DNA from: COE1 sp963596435
GTDB taxonomy: Bacteria > Bacillota > Clostridia > Lachnospirales > Lachnospiraceae
Length of the DNA stretch: 64,000 bases
Reading direction: 5' to 3'
Assembly (NCBI GenBank): GCA_963596435.1
Contig: CAVBMG010000004.1
Coordinates: 1 to 64,000, forward strand
How positions within the stretch are numbered: the stretch's first letter is position 1; each line of letters opens with the position of its first letter. This document shows positions 1 through 8,884 of this stretch, piece by piece. The notes below the pieces were generated by a model, which made no database searches, had not been told where the DNA came from, and saw nothing but the letters and a program-made list of their open reading frames with translations. The translations under genes and the position numbers were made by a program.

Positions 1-1541
1 TCAAACTCTATCGTTCCAGGTGGTTTACTCGTCAGATCATAGAATACTCGATTGACTCCTCTCACCTCGTTTATGATTCTGCTCATAACTGTCTGCAGCA
101 CTTCGAATGGGATTTCTGCGGCTTCTGCTGTCATGAAATCTACTGTGTTAACTGCGCGCAGTGCAACGGCGTAGTCGTAGGTTCTCTCATCGCCCATGAC
201 ACCTACGGAACGCATATTTGTCAGGGCTGCGAAGTACTGTCCGATGCTTCGGTCAAGTCCTGCCTTTGCAATTTCCTCACGGTAGATTGCATCTGCATCC
301 TGTACGATACGTACCTTCTCAGCAGTTACTTCACCAATGATGCGGATGCCAAGTCCCGGTCCCGGGAAAGGCTGGCGGAATACAAGCTTCTCAGGAATAC
401 CAAGTTCCAGTCCTGCCTTACGTACCTCATCCTTGAAGAGGTTGCGCAGCGGCTCGATGATTTCCTTGAAATCTACGTAGTCAGGAAGTCCGCCTACATT
501 GTGGTGGGACTTGATAACTGCGGATTCTCCACCCAGTCCGCTTTCTACAACATCGGGATAGATAGTTCCCTGTGCCAGGAAGTCTACAGCACCGATCTTC
601 TTTGCTTCTTCTTCAAATACACGAATGAACTCTTCACCAATGATCTTACGCTTGCGCTCTGGTTCTGTAACTCCGGCAAGCTTATTATAATATCTCTCCT
701 GCGCATTGACACGGATGAAGTTCAGGTCGAACTGACCCTTGTCGCCAAATACAGCCTCTACCTCATCACCTTCATCTTTACGCAGTAAGCCGTGATCTAC
801 GAATACACAGGTAAGCTGCTTGCCGATCGCTCTGGAGAGCAGACCTGCTGCCACTGAGGAATCTACACCGCCAGATAAAGCCAGCAGTACTTTGCCATCG
901 CCTACTTTTTCACGGATATCACGGATTGTATTCTCTACGAAGGAATCCATTCTCCATGTTCCGGCACATCCACAGACACCTCTTACGAAATTATGGAGCA
1001 TCTTCGTACCTTCCTGTGTGTGAAGTACTTCAGGATGGAACTGGATTGCAAAGAGCTTCTTGTCACGGTTCTCTGCTGCTGCTACAGGACAATCAGCTGT
1101 ATGTGCAGAGATGCTAAAGCCCGGTGCTGCCTTGGAAATATAATCAAAATGGCTCATCCAGCAGATTGTTGTAGGTGCAACATCTCCAAATAATGGTGAA
1201 GTATTGTCTACCATAACTTCTGTCTTACCATATTCTCTGACAGGTGCTTTCTCTACCTTTCCTCCCAGTACATGCATCATAAGCTGTGCGCCGTAGCACA
1301 GTCCAAGTACGGGGATTCCCAGTTCAAACAGCTCTCTGGTATAGGTCGGAGAATCTGCTTCGTAACAACTGTTTGGTCCTCCGGTAAGGATGATTCCCTT
1401 GGGATTCATTGCCTTGATCTGCTCAATGTCAGTCCGGTAGGAATAGATTTCACAGTAAACATTACATTCTCTGACACGCCTTGCAACGAGCTGGTTGTAC
1501 TGGCCGCCAAAATCAATGACGATTACCTTTTCCTGATCCAT
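1..1541 (-). CDS. guaA: GMP synthase (glutamine-hydrolysing), 3' end cut by window edge
   Basis: Converts XMP to GMP using glutamine and ATP, the last step of guanine nucleotide synthesis in the cytoplasm. The reading frame runs from an ATG at 1541 to the left edge, giving 513 complete codons. The N-terminal amidotransferase domain shows LTGGPNS, the nucleophile cysteine in GLCYGAQ, and QFHPE with the His/Glu pair. The PP-loop ATPase domain has LSGGVDSSV, and the C-terminal dimerisation domain ends in KPPGTIEF. Family members usually end in a glutamate just after this, so only about one codon plus the stop lies outside. A promoter and a small hairpin lie upstream. Identification is secure. 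Confidence 0.97.
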   Translation of the reverse strand, partial: MDQEKVIVIDFGGQYNQLVARRVRECNVYCEIYSYRTDIEQIKAMNPKGIILTGGPNSCYEADSPTYTRELFELGIPVLGLCYGAQLMMHVLGGKVEKAPVREYGKTEVMVDNTSPLFGDVAPTTICWMSHFDYISKAAPGFSISAHTADCPVAAAENRDKKLFAIQFHPEVLHTQEGTKMLHNFVRGVCGCAGTWRMDSFVENTIRDIREKVGDGKVLLALSGGVDSSVAAGLLSRAIGKQLTCVFVDHGLLRKDEGDEVEAVFGDKGQFDLNFIRVNAQERYYNKLAGVTEPERKRKIIGEEFIRVFEEEAKKIGAVDFLAQGTIYPDVVESGLGGESAVIKSHHNVGGLPDYVDFKEIIEPLRNLFKDEVRKAGLELGIPEKLVFRQPFPGPGLGIRIIGEVTAEKVRIVQDADAIYREEIAKAGLDRSIGQYFAALTNMRSVGVMGDERTYDYAVALRAVNTVDFMTAEAAEIPFEVLQTVMSRIINEVRGVNRVFYDLTSKPPGTIEF

Positions 1542-1632
1542 TCTTTCTCCTCATTTCTGTGCTGCCATACTATTTACCCTGCGGAGTCACACCGCAGCAC
1601 AGGCATAAAACCGCATATCTATCCCAAAGTAT

Positions 1633-1660
1633 ATTATACCTTCTTACCAATTACAAGCAA
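1633..1660 (-). promoter_or_regulatory. Candidate housekeeping promoter of guaA
   Basis: On the minus strand a -35 TTGCTT (1655-1660) and a perfect -10 TATAAT (1633-1638) are separated by 16 bases. This predicts a leader of about 85 bases. The leader contains a six-base-pair hairpin (CTGCGG 1579-1584 with CCGCAG 1592-1597). I saw no purine riboswitch core in it. Confidence 0.5.
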
Positions 1661-1668
1661 AAGATTCT

Positions 1669-2604
1669 TTATGACTGCTCTGTTGGATAATTTATCTGTA
1701 ATCTGGCGAACAGGTCTTCCAGATCCATTCTGACATCCATTTTATGATAAACGCGGATCGGTCTGTTCGTCTCGCACGGTTCATAGGTCATATCTTCCTT
1801 AATAAAAGGCGCAGGAATCATAGTGTAGCCATCATCTCTTTCCACTTCTTCCAATAATGCGCATACACAGCCTTCATCACCTAATGTCCATATCTCCCCA
1901 TGAGGCCAGTTATCCCATAATAACATCTGCTGGTTAAATTCCACCAGCTGGTCAAACAGGTAGCGCCCAATTTTACCATAAGGTCTTACCTTCACCTGTA
2001 GTTCTGCCAGTGATACGCCGAACTGTTTATATACGACTCTTGGAATCTGCCAGAGTGGCATACTGGAGCTAAACACGACATTTGCCGCATTGACATCATT
2101 CATCAGATTGAATTCCCCACCACCATTGGGATAGTCGCCGCCACCAATCCAGATACAGGTCATACGCTCGCAGATTCGTGGCTCCATCAGTATTGCACAC
2201 GCCAGATCTGTAATTGCCCCCTGCATACCGATATAGAGCGGGCGTGGGTCATCTTTCATTGCTTCTTCTATTATAAATTTCGCAGCCTCTGTCACAATTG
2301 GCGTCTTACTGTCCGGTATCGGATCATTTGCTCCCACGTACACTGGGTATTGTCCCTTTAACCCCATACAGTCCAGCACCCGCATGACTTCATCATAGCT
2401 TGCATTCGCTGTAGCATGCTCAGGAAATCTCCCATAATGAGCCTTACAGAAATGCCCTGCTATGATACCCTTAACCTCCAGCTTATCCATCATTAGTGCA
2501 TGCGCCAGCGTATACTGGTCATCTGCTTCATTTTTGCAGTCAGTATGCACGATGTATCTGACTTTTCTTTTATCCGGCACAACATACTTATAGTTCTCCC
2601 ACAT
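1669..2604 (-). CDS. Nucleoside hydrolase-like protein
   Basis: A 311-residue cytoplasmic protein related to inosine-uridine nucleoside hydrolases and the DUF1593-type branch. The N terminus has an Asp-rich ligand-loop motif, HTDCKNEADDQ, in place of the classical DTDPGIDD, followed by a Rossmann-like core with GIIAGHF and IWIGGGDYPN. I chose the ATG at 2604 because GGAGG sits eight bases before it. An in-frame start 45 bases further upstream has no such site. These enzymes split N-glycosidic bonds of nucleosides or related glycosides. The substrate here is unknown, and the altered metal loop argues against confidently calling it a classical nucleosidase. It is divergent from the next gene. 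Confidence 0.7.
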   Translation of the reverse strand: MWENYKYVVPDKRKVRYIVHTDCKNEADDQYTLAHALMMDKLEVKGIIAGHFCKAHYGRFPEHATANASYDEVMRVLDCMGLKGQYPVYVGANDPIPDSKTPIVTEAAKFIIEEAMKDDPRPLYIGMQGAITDLACAILMEPRICERMTCIWIGGGDYPNGGGEFNLMNDVNAANVVFSSSMPLWQIPRVVYKQFGVSLAELQVKVRPYGKIGRYLFDQLVEFNQQMLLWDNWPHGEIWTLGDEGCVCALLEEVERDDGYTMIPAPFIKEDMTYEPCETNRPIRVYHKMDVRMDLEDLFARLQINYPTEQS

Positions 2605-2694
2605 ATAGATTACCTCCATTCTTATATCTATCATACACCTTATTCTCAATTATGGACTTTTTAAAGTACAATTTATTTTATTTTGTACACACTG

Positions 2695-2724
2695 TTGTCA
2701 CTTTTTACTATATTATGTTATAAT
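2695..2724 (+). promoter_or_regulatory. Candidate promoter of the hydrogenase-like receptor gene
   Basis: TTGTCA (2695-2700), an 18-base spacer, then TATAAT (2719-2724) preceded by TG, which gives an extended -10. It would yield a leader of about 90 bases before the ATG at 2823. Confidence 0.55.
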
Positions 2725-2822
2725 ATTAACAGAAATCTTGTGAAATGTACCATTACAGTTTGTCTATTTTTATATATCAATTTCACAGCCTAAAAATAAA
2801 ACATACGAGGAGGATTTCCATT

Positions 2823-4775
2823 ATGAGCAAACTACATAAAGGCTTCGTATATACCAATGAAAATTGCATTGGTTGTAACAAATGTATCTCTGTCTGTCCC
2901 GTCATCACAACAAACCGCGCAGTAGAAAAAGACGGTCGCACTGTTATTGAGGTCGATGGGGATAAATGCATCGGTTGTGGTGCCTGCTTTGATGCCTGCG
3001 AACACAATGCCAGAAGTTATTATGATGACACAGAAGAATTCTTTGCTGATCTGGCAAAAGGTCAGAAAATATCTCTTCTGATTGCCCCGGCTTTTGCCGC
3101 CAACTATCCAAATGAATACAAGAGTATCCTTGGCGGGCTTAAAAAAATGGGTGTGAACCGTATCCTCAGTGTAAGCTTCGGTGCGGATATTACTACCTGG
3201 GCGTACATCCGCTACATTACAGAGCACAACTTTACCGGCGGTATCTCTCAGCCATGTCCAGCTGTTGTCAACTACATAGAGCATTATATTCCTGAACTGC
3301 TTCCCAAGCTGATGCCCGTACAGTCTCCTCTGATGTGTGCAGCAATCTATCTTCGTAAATATATGAACGTTTAGGACAAGCTGGCTTTTATCAGCCCCTG
3401 TATTGCCAAGAAATCCGAAATCGATGATCCAAATAATAACGGCTACGTAAACTACAATGTAACCTTTGACCATCTTATGAACTATGCACGCACCCATCAC
3501 ATCAAGGGTGATCCTGTGGGTACAGAAATCGAATATGGTCTTGGCTCCATCTACCCAATGCCCGGTGGATTAAAGGAAAATGTCTACTGGTTCTGCGGAG
3601 AAGACCTGTTCATCCGCCAGATTGAGGGTGAGAAACATGTATATCATTTTCTGGATGACTATGCCAAACGTGTATCCTCTCACAAGGAATTGCCTTTTAT
3701 GGTAGATGCGCTCAACTGTGCGCAGGGTTGTCTCTACGGTACAGGAATTGAGCCACAGAAGTCTGATAATGACGATATTCTCTATGAGATTCAGCGTATC
3801 AAGGCTTCTTCCAAGAAGAAAAAGGCGGGAAGTCCCTGGAAAGAGAGCAGCTCCCACAAGCAACGTCTGGCAGCGCTGAACCGCCAGTTCAGACAGCTTA
3901 ATCCCAACGATTTTGCCCGCAAATATACAGACCTGTCCGCCGGCAACGTGATTCAGCGTCCTGATACGCAGGAATTGGAAGCTATCTTCCAGTCCTTAAA
4001 CAAGAATAGTGCCGAGCAGCGCAAGATTAACTGCAGCGCCTGTGGTTACTCTACCTGTCAGGATATGGCATGTGCAATTCACAACAGCTGCAATGTTCCA
4101 TCGAACTGTATTCATTATGTAAAAGACACTGTAGAGCAGGAAAAGGCACAGTTACAGGTACTTTCTTCTGAAATGGAAGCTGCCAACAAGGAAATATCCG
4201 ATAAAAATACTGCAATCGGCGAAATGGTCTCCGATGCTGAGAAACAGTTCACTACTCTGAACCAGTCTATCACTGAAATGGTAAATGGTAATAACAGTAA
4301 TGCAGAAGAAAGCAGCAATATCAGCAGTCACATGGCTGACGTTGTCAACTTCTGTAACAGTATGCAGGATTCTTTCCATATGATCAGTGACCTCTTACTG
4401 CAATTAGAGGATAATAACAACAGTATTACCCAGGTGGCAAACCGTACCAATCTGCTCTCCCTGAATGCTTCCATAGAAGCCGCCAGAGCTGGAGAAGCCG
4501 GTAAGGGCTTTGCAGTAGTAGCTGATGAGATCAAGCATTTAAGTGAGACCAGTAAAGATACTGCACTGGATAGTAATAAGAACAAAGATGCCATTGTACA
4601 GGCAATTGAGCACCTTACAACAGAAGCAGATCACTTAATGGAGATTGTGGATGATGTCAATGGCAGAATCAGTAATCTGGCTGCCAGCACAGAAGAGATT
4701 GCCGCTTCTGCAAGCATGATCGGCGAAGTGTCCGACGAGCTGAAGAATAAATTTGAAAGATTAAACAATCTGTAA
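2823..4775 (+). pseudogene. Ferredoxin / [FeFe]-hydrogenase-like / methyl-accepting signalling protein with in-frame TAG
   Basis: Both halves lie in one frame, split by a TAG at 3372-3374 (codon 184 of 651). The ATG at 2823 follows GGAGG. Before the stop are two 4Fe-4S motifs (CIGCNKCISVCP, CIGCGACFDACEH) and the start of an [FeFe]-hydrogenase large-subunit domain (SQPCPAV at the L1 position). After it come FISPCIAKK (L2), NCAQGCLYG (L3), a four-cysteine Fe-S cluster motif (CSACGYSTCQ to NCIHY) and a chemoreceptor signalling tip (TNLLSLNASIEAARAGEAG). No transmembrane segment is seen, so an intact protein would be a cytoplasmic redox sensor for chemotaxis. L1 lacks one cysteine of active hydrogenases. 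As read, translation gives a 183-residue fragment. The downstream ATG at 3477 has no ribosome binding site. A recent nonsense mutation, a sequencing error or read-through are all possible. Confidence 0.8.
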
Positions 4776-4792
4776 CTCTATAGCCCGGATTG

Positions 4793-4821
4793 TCATAACC
4801 CCTCAGAATACTTCATACAAT
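4793..4821 (+). promoter_or_regulatory. Candidate sigma-E promoter of spoIIID
   Basis: TCATAAC (4793-4799), a 14-base spacer, and CATACAAT (4814-4821). The -10 matches the known sigma-E consensus exactly and the spacer has the canonical length. The -35 keeps the ATA core. spoIIID is a sigma-E gene in Bacillus. The predicted start of transcription, around 4828, falls after the left arm of the hairpin described next. Confidence 0.7.
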
Positions 4822-4845
4822 GTAAAAAAGTATTCTGAGGGGTTA
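4796..4845 (+). promoter_or_regulatory. Long perfect inverted repeat enclosing the spoIIID ribosome binding site
   Basis: Arms TAACCCCTCAGAATAC (4796-4811) and GTATTCTGAGGGGTTA (4830-4845) pair over 16 of 16 bases around an 18-base loop. The spoIIID Shine-Dalgarno sequence GAGGGG (4837-4842) lies inside the right arm, seven bases before the TTG start. The bases after the stem are only moderately T-rich, so it is a weak intrinsic terminator. The left arm overlaps the sigma-E promoter spacer. A message started there would therefore lack the left arm, whereas read-through from the upstream receptor gene would contain both arms. Confidence 0.8.
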
Positions 4846-4849
4846 CTTC

Positions 4850-5107
4850 TTGAAGGATTATATTGAGGAAAGAGCGATCACCATTGCTAACTATATCATC
4901 GACCATAATGCCACTGTACGTCAGACTGCCAAGGCTTTTGGCGTCAGCAAATCCACTGTACATAAAGATGTAACGGACAGACTGGTACAGATCAACCCAA
5001 CACTGGCAAGACAGGCTCGCTCTGTTCTGGATGTGAACAAGTCTGAGCGCCATATCCGTGGCGGACTTGCTACCAGAGAAAAATATCTGCATCTCGATCA
5101 CCATTGA
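4850..5107 (+). CDS. spoIIID: Stage III sporulation transcriptional regulator SpoIIID
   Basis: An 85-residue DNA-binding protein of the mother cell that switches gene expression between the sigma-E and sigma-K stages. It begins MKDYIEERA and has a helix-turn-helix around residues 23-45 (TVRQTAKAFGVSKSTVHKDV), followed by the conserved RHIRGGLATREKY tail. Length and sequence are typical. Translation starts at a TTG at 4850 behind GAGGGG, consistent with the conserved N terminus of the family. It is followed by a terminator and faces the GGDEF gene. It is not next to spoIID and the spoIIQ-like gene here, which lie some 32 kb away. Confidence 0.95.
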   Translation: MKDYIEERAITIANYIIDHNATVRQTAKAFGVSKSTVHKDVTDRLVQINPTLARQARSVLDVNKSERHIRGGLATREKYLHLDHH

Positions 5108-5110
5108 TAA

Positions 5111-5149
5111 AAGGGAGCAAAGCCTCTGTCATGAGACTTATGCTCCCTT
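5111..5149. terminator. Terminator between convergent spoIIID and GGDEF gene
   Basis: Arms AAGGGAGCA (5111-5119) and TGCTCCCTT (5141-5149), followed by a pyrimidine-rich TCTTCTT stretch on the plus strand. The two genes converge here, and the hairpin starts four bases after the spoIIID stop. Confidence 0.7.
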
Positions 5150-5153
5150 CTTC

Positions 5154-6491
5154 TTACTCTGCGGCAACTTCTGCCATTAAAGTTCCGATTATTCTGATCA
5201 TACCTGTATCTGTTCCTCCAAGCTTTGGAGATCTGTTAAAGAAGTCAAACGCTACGACCGCAGCAGATTTGCCTTCCCGAACAGCCATGAACTGTACAAA
5301 TTTTCCATTTTCCTGGCTTACATACATCCTGGCTGCTTCTTTATAGGAGCCTTTCAGACGACTCATGGTGCTTTCCATGTATACGCCCTGTTCATCAAAC
5401 AACTCCTGATATTTCCTGTCCATGACCCAGGTCAGATTCTGAATTGGATTTACGTACTTGCCTACGGATATGCTTCGATGCATATCCTCGCCTGTATACA
5501 CAGCTGCACCATCAATATCAAAACCCGCACGCACAGCCTCCAGCGCAGATTTTAAAGCGCCTGTGCCTTCCTTGTGCAGTTTTAATGTCAGCTCCTGGAC
5601 AATCTGTGCTTTACGGCTGTCACTGACTATCGTAGAACGAATGCCGCTGTTTTGCTGTATTTCTTTATCTGTAACTATATTTCCATGTTTACGTTCATCG
5701 TATATAATATAGCGGTTCTTGCCTTTTGCCTTTGCTATATAGAGGGCTTTATCTGCTATTTTAAAAAGCTCTTCCAGGCTGCTTCCATCCTCAGGATATT
5801 TTGCAATTCCCCAGGAAGTCGTAACAGATACCTCTTTATCAGCAAAAGCCCACTGGATATTCTTTGTCATGGTTTTCAGAATAAGGCGAAGCTCCTGTTC
5901 TGATTTTACATTTTCAAACAGAACCATGAACTCATCCCCGCCAAATCTGCCTGCTACGCCTCTGGTATTCATATCGCTGCGGATCAGCTCGGATATTCTG
6001 GACAAAACTTCATCACCAAACATATGCCCATAGGTATCATTAATGGACTTGAAATCATCTACATCAACCATTGCCAGATACAGTCCTTCATGGGTATTCT
6101 GACATTCCCGCAGTCTTTCTATTGTATACTCATTGATTGCACGCTTATTGAATAGTCCAGTTCCCGGATCATACGCATTGTCCGTCAGATAATAGCTTTT
6201 CCTCTCTTCTGCGCCTTCCAGTGCGGCGATGGTTCCCACTGATAAATATCTGACTCCATCCCTGTACATCATTCGTCCCCTGAGACGGCGTCTGCGGTCT
6301 TCTTTACCGCCCTGCACTGTTCTGTCAAAATAAGAAGGTAATGTTATCGTAACATCGAACTGGTCTTTTCCATGCTTCAATGCTTCATAAAGTACCTCAA
6401 ACTGCGTCTCCACAGCATCCGGCTCATCACTGGCAAGGAGTTCATTTCTGACGTTTTCCAGTGGACACTTGATGATCGGTATGTTCGACAA
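5154..6491 (-). CDS. GGDEF-domain protein, probable diguanylate cyclase
   Basis: A 445-residue protein predicted to make cyclic di-GMP from two GTP. The GGDEF domain spans about residues 108-265, with DVDDFKSIND and an intact FGGDEF (184-188). The RxxD inhibitory site is not visible at its usual position. The C-terminal 160 residues look GAF-like (GFDIDGAAVYTGED), suggesting ligand or partner sensing. No membrane segment is present, so it is cytoplasmic. The start is TTG at 6491 with GAGG eight bases upstream. That site lies in the last codons of the alpha-galactosidase gene, only three bases away, so translation is probably coupled. It is the last gene of the TetR operon. Confidence 0.85.
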   Translation of the reverse strand: MSNIPIIKCPLENVRNELLASDEPDAVETQFEVLYEALKHGKDQFDVTITLPSYFDRTVQGGKEDRRRRLRGRMMYRDGVRYLSVGTIAALEGAEERKSYYLTDNAYDPGTGLFNKRAINEYTIERLRECQNTHEGLYLAMVDVDDFKSINDTYGHMFGDEVLSRISELIRSDMNTRGVAGRFGGDEFMVLFENVKSEQELRLILKTMTKNIQWAFADKEVSVTTSWGIAKYPEDGSSLEELFKIADKALYIAKAKGKNRYIIYDERKHGNIVTDKEIQQNSGIRSTIVSDSRKAQIVQELTLKLHKEGTGALKSALEAVRAGFDIDGAAVYTGEDMHRSISVGKYVNPIQNLTWVMDRKYQELFDEQGVYMESTMSRLKGSYKEAARMYVSQENGKFVQFMAVREGKSAAVVAFDFFNRSPKLGGTDTGMIRIIGTLMAEVAAE

Positions 6492-6494
6492 GTA

Positions 6495-8873
6495 TTATAC
6501 CTCTTCCATAAAGTATATTCTGGCATCATAATCCTGGTAAAGAGCTGTATTCTGTCCGTATCCGGTTCCTGCATAGTTCTGCGCCAGAGGTACTCCATGT
6601 CGGTTCATGACAGCCCCGCTGACCACTTTATCTTCTTTCTCACCATCGAGACGTATGAATTTTGATATGGCATCATGTAGCAGAGAATCCTGCTTTACAT
6701 GGACAGGCGCCATTGTATTGATCAGATCTCCCATCCTGTGTATGTCATATTTAAGAATACGATTGTAAAAATGATACTTTTTCGCATCATCCAGTCCTTT
6801 GGTTTTGAATACGTGATGGCTGTAGTTTGCCAGTGTCTCTCCCTGCAGCATAATACCTACGGCTTTGCTCTTATCCGAAGATACAACATTCCATCTAATG
6901 ACATCCGTGTCATAAATAGATTTCTTATCTGCTTCTTCATACAGACGATACCAGTCACCAAATTGCAGCACACTGCGCCATTTCTTATACAGTTCTATCT
7001 CTGCCTTGATTTCTTCCATATCTTCCATGGAAGCATCACTCAGATTACACTCATATCCAAGAATCCCCACACTGGCGATTGCAAATCGTGATGTAAGTGG
7101 TGTTCTGCGCAGCGTCTGATGATTGGGACACCCGGATACATGGGCTGCAATCACAGACTGCGGATAACCATAACTGTAGCTGTTCTGTATTCTGGCTCTG
7201 CTGATGGCATCTGTATTATCGCTTGCCCAGATCTGTGGCATAAAACACAGCATTCCCAGATCAAAACGATTACCGCCAGAAGCACAGGCTTCAAACAGAA
7301 TGTGCGGAAATCTGTCTGTCAGTGTCTGGATTACCTGATATAATCCCAGAATATATCTGTGCGCAAACCCTCCCTGATGCCTGGGTGCAAGTCCCTGGCT
7401 GTAATAATCCGACAGATTACGATTCATATCCCATTTCACGTAATCTACCTTTCCTCTGGAAAAGACATCGGACATGCTCTCTATAATATAATTACGCACT
7501 TCTTCTCTGGTCAGATCCAGTACCATCTGATTTCTTCCAAGAGCATGCTCCTGTCCCGGTATCCGTACCGCCCAGTCCGGGTGTTTCCGATAAAGATCAG
7601 AATCCTCACTGACCATTTCAGGCTCTACCCAGATGCCAAATTTCAATCCAAGCTTATGGATTTTCTCGGAAAGTCCAGCCAGTCCGGTCGGCAGCTTCTC
7701 CTTATTGTCATACCAGTCTCCCAGAGATGACGCATCAGAATTTCTTTTACCAAACCAGCCATCATCCAGCACGAACAGTTCCATGCCTGCATTCTCCGCT
7801 GTTTTGGCAAGCTTGAGTATCTTCTTTTCCTGTACATCAAAATACATGGCTTCCCAGGAATTGATCAGAATGGGACGTTCTTTATGCTTCCATTCTCCTC
7901 TGACAATATGTTCTCTGACAAAATAATGCAGCTGTCCACTTACTCCCTGATATCCCTGATGAGAGTAGGTCAGTACTGCCTGTGGGGAACAAAAGGCTTC
8001 TCCTGCTGCCAGCCGCCAGCATAAATAATCAGGATTTATCCCGGCAAGAATACGCATCTTGCCATGTCCACCTGCCTGTGCACTTTCTCTATGATTACCT
8101 GAATACAGCAGATTCACAGCATAGCAATCTCCATACTCCTGTGTTGTCTCCGTATCTGCCCATATAAATAACGGATTGGCCCTGTTGGACGAAAAACCGA
8201 CACTTGTGTCATTTACATATTTTCCCTGACGAAGTATTGTTTCATTCTTAGCCATCTCTCTTGCCCAGTCTCCATGAAAATCTGTAATCTTCAAGGCTCC
8301 TGCTTCCATGTCAAGCTGCATACTCATGAGTCTGTTGACTGTAACTGTCTCTTCCCCTGAATTAACCAGTCTTCCATATCGAACCAGACAGTCACAGTCT
8401 TCCATAACGCCATAGACAAGCTCCAGCTTTACCTTACTGTTTCGATCTGCCAGAGTAATGACCAGCGACTGCCCATTTCCCTGCTCTTCATAAGCCCCCG
8501 GCAATCCATCCGGTGTCAGCAGACTTTCCTCTATTCTGTAATTTTCATAACGAAAATCACTGGTGCTGCTGCCATCAGCCAGTACCAGTTCTACATAAAG
8601 CTCTCTCATATCGCCTTTTCCACGGGAGGATATCTCCAGACATACATCATCCAGACACAGATTGGGCTGTGCAGTGTCTGCAATCAGACTACAGCCGTTT
8701 TGATTGGTAATGACCGGCGTCATAATCTCACATACTTTGGCAAGTCCGTCCTCTTCTATTTCTATTTTCTCCCCGTAATAGAGATGCAGCAGATTACCTG
8801 CTGCATCCTTTCGAAAGATATAACTTGTATGGGGAGTCTGCAATGCAAAGCATCCATCCTGTACAATAATCAT
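6495..8873 (-). CDS. Alpha-galactosidase, glycoside hydrolase family 36
   Basis: A 792-residue enzyme that releases terminal alpha-galactose from raffinose-type sugars or galactosides. It has the GH36 layout of an N-terminal beta-sandwich, a TIM barrel and a C-terminal beta domain. Diagnostic motifs are LDDGWFGKRN, the nucleophile Asp in VKWDMNRN (near residue 480), and the acid/base Asp in IWASDNTDAISR (near residue 546), preceded by CASGGNRFD. There is no signal peptide, so it acts in the cytoplasm after uptake. The ATG at 8873 follows AAGGAG. It lies 11 bases after the GPH transporter gene, which likely supplies its substrate. Confidence 0.95.
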   Translation of the reverse strand: MIIVQDGCFALQTPHTSYIFRKDAAGNLLHLYYGEKIEIEEDGLAKVCEIMTPVITNQNGCSLIADTAQPNLCLDDVCLEISSRGKGDMRELYVELVLADGSSTSDFRYENYRIEESLLTPDGLPGAYEEQGNGQSLVITLADRNSKVKLELVYGVMEDCDCLVRYGRLVNSGEETVTVNRLMSMQLDMEAGALKITDFHGDWAREMAKNETILRQGKYVNDTSVGFSSNRANPLFIWADTETTQEYGDCYAVNLLYSGNHRESAQAGGHGKMRILAGINPDYLCWRLAAGEAFCSPQAVLTYSHQGYQGVSGQLHYFVREHIVRGEWKHKERPILINSWEAMYFDVQEKKILKLAKTAENAGMELFVLDDGWFGKRNSDASSLGDWYDNKEKLPTGLAGLSEKIHKLGLKFGIWVEPEMVSEDSDLYRKHPDWAVRIPGQEHALGRNQMVLDLTREEVRNYIIESMSDVFSRGKVDYVKWDMNRNLSDYYSQGLAPRHQGGFAHRYILGLYQVIQTLTDRFPHILFEACASGGNRFDLGMLCFMPQIWASDNTDAISRARIQNSYSYGYPQSVIAAHVSGCPNHQTLRRTPLTSRFAIASVGILGYECNLSDASMEDMEEIKAEIELYKKWRSVLQFGDWYRLYEEADKKSIYDTDVIRWNVVSSDKSKAVGIMLQGETLANYSHHVFKTKGLDDAKKYHFYNRILKYDIHRMGDLINTMAPVHVKQDSLLHDAISKFIRLDGEKEDKVVSGAVMNRHGVPLAQNYAGTGYGQNTALYQDYDARIYFMEEV

Positions 8874-8884
8874 ACTTTTTCTCC

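Noticed and set aside
1542..1668. Purine riboswitch upstream of guaA
   Set aside because: The predicted leader is only about 85 bases and lacks the conserved three-way junction core.
3372..3374. TAG as a pyrrolysine codon
   Set aside because: No pylT/pylS-type gene is visible and the protein family has no known pyrrolysine; a nonsense mutation or sequencing error is simpler.
2832..3500. 222-codon minus-strand open frame opposite the hydrogenase-like gene
   Set aside because: Antisense shadow; the plus frame shows ferredoxin and hydrogenase motifs.
4796..4845. Hairpin as an ordinary intrinsic terminator only
   Set aside because: The T tract after the stem is poor and the Shine-Dalgarno lies in the stem, so termination alone does not explain it, though partial termination remains possible.
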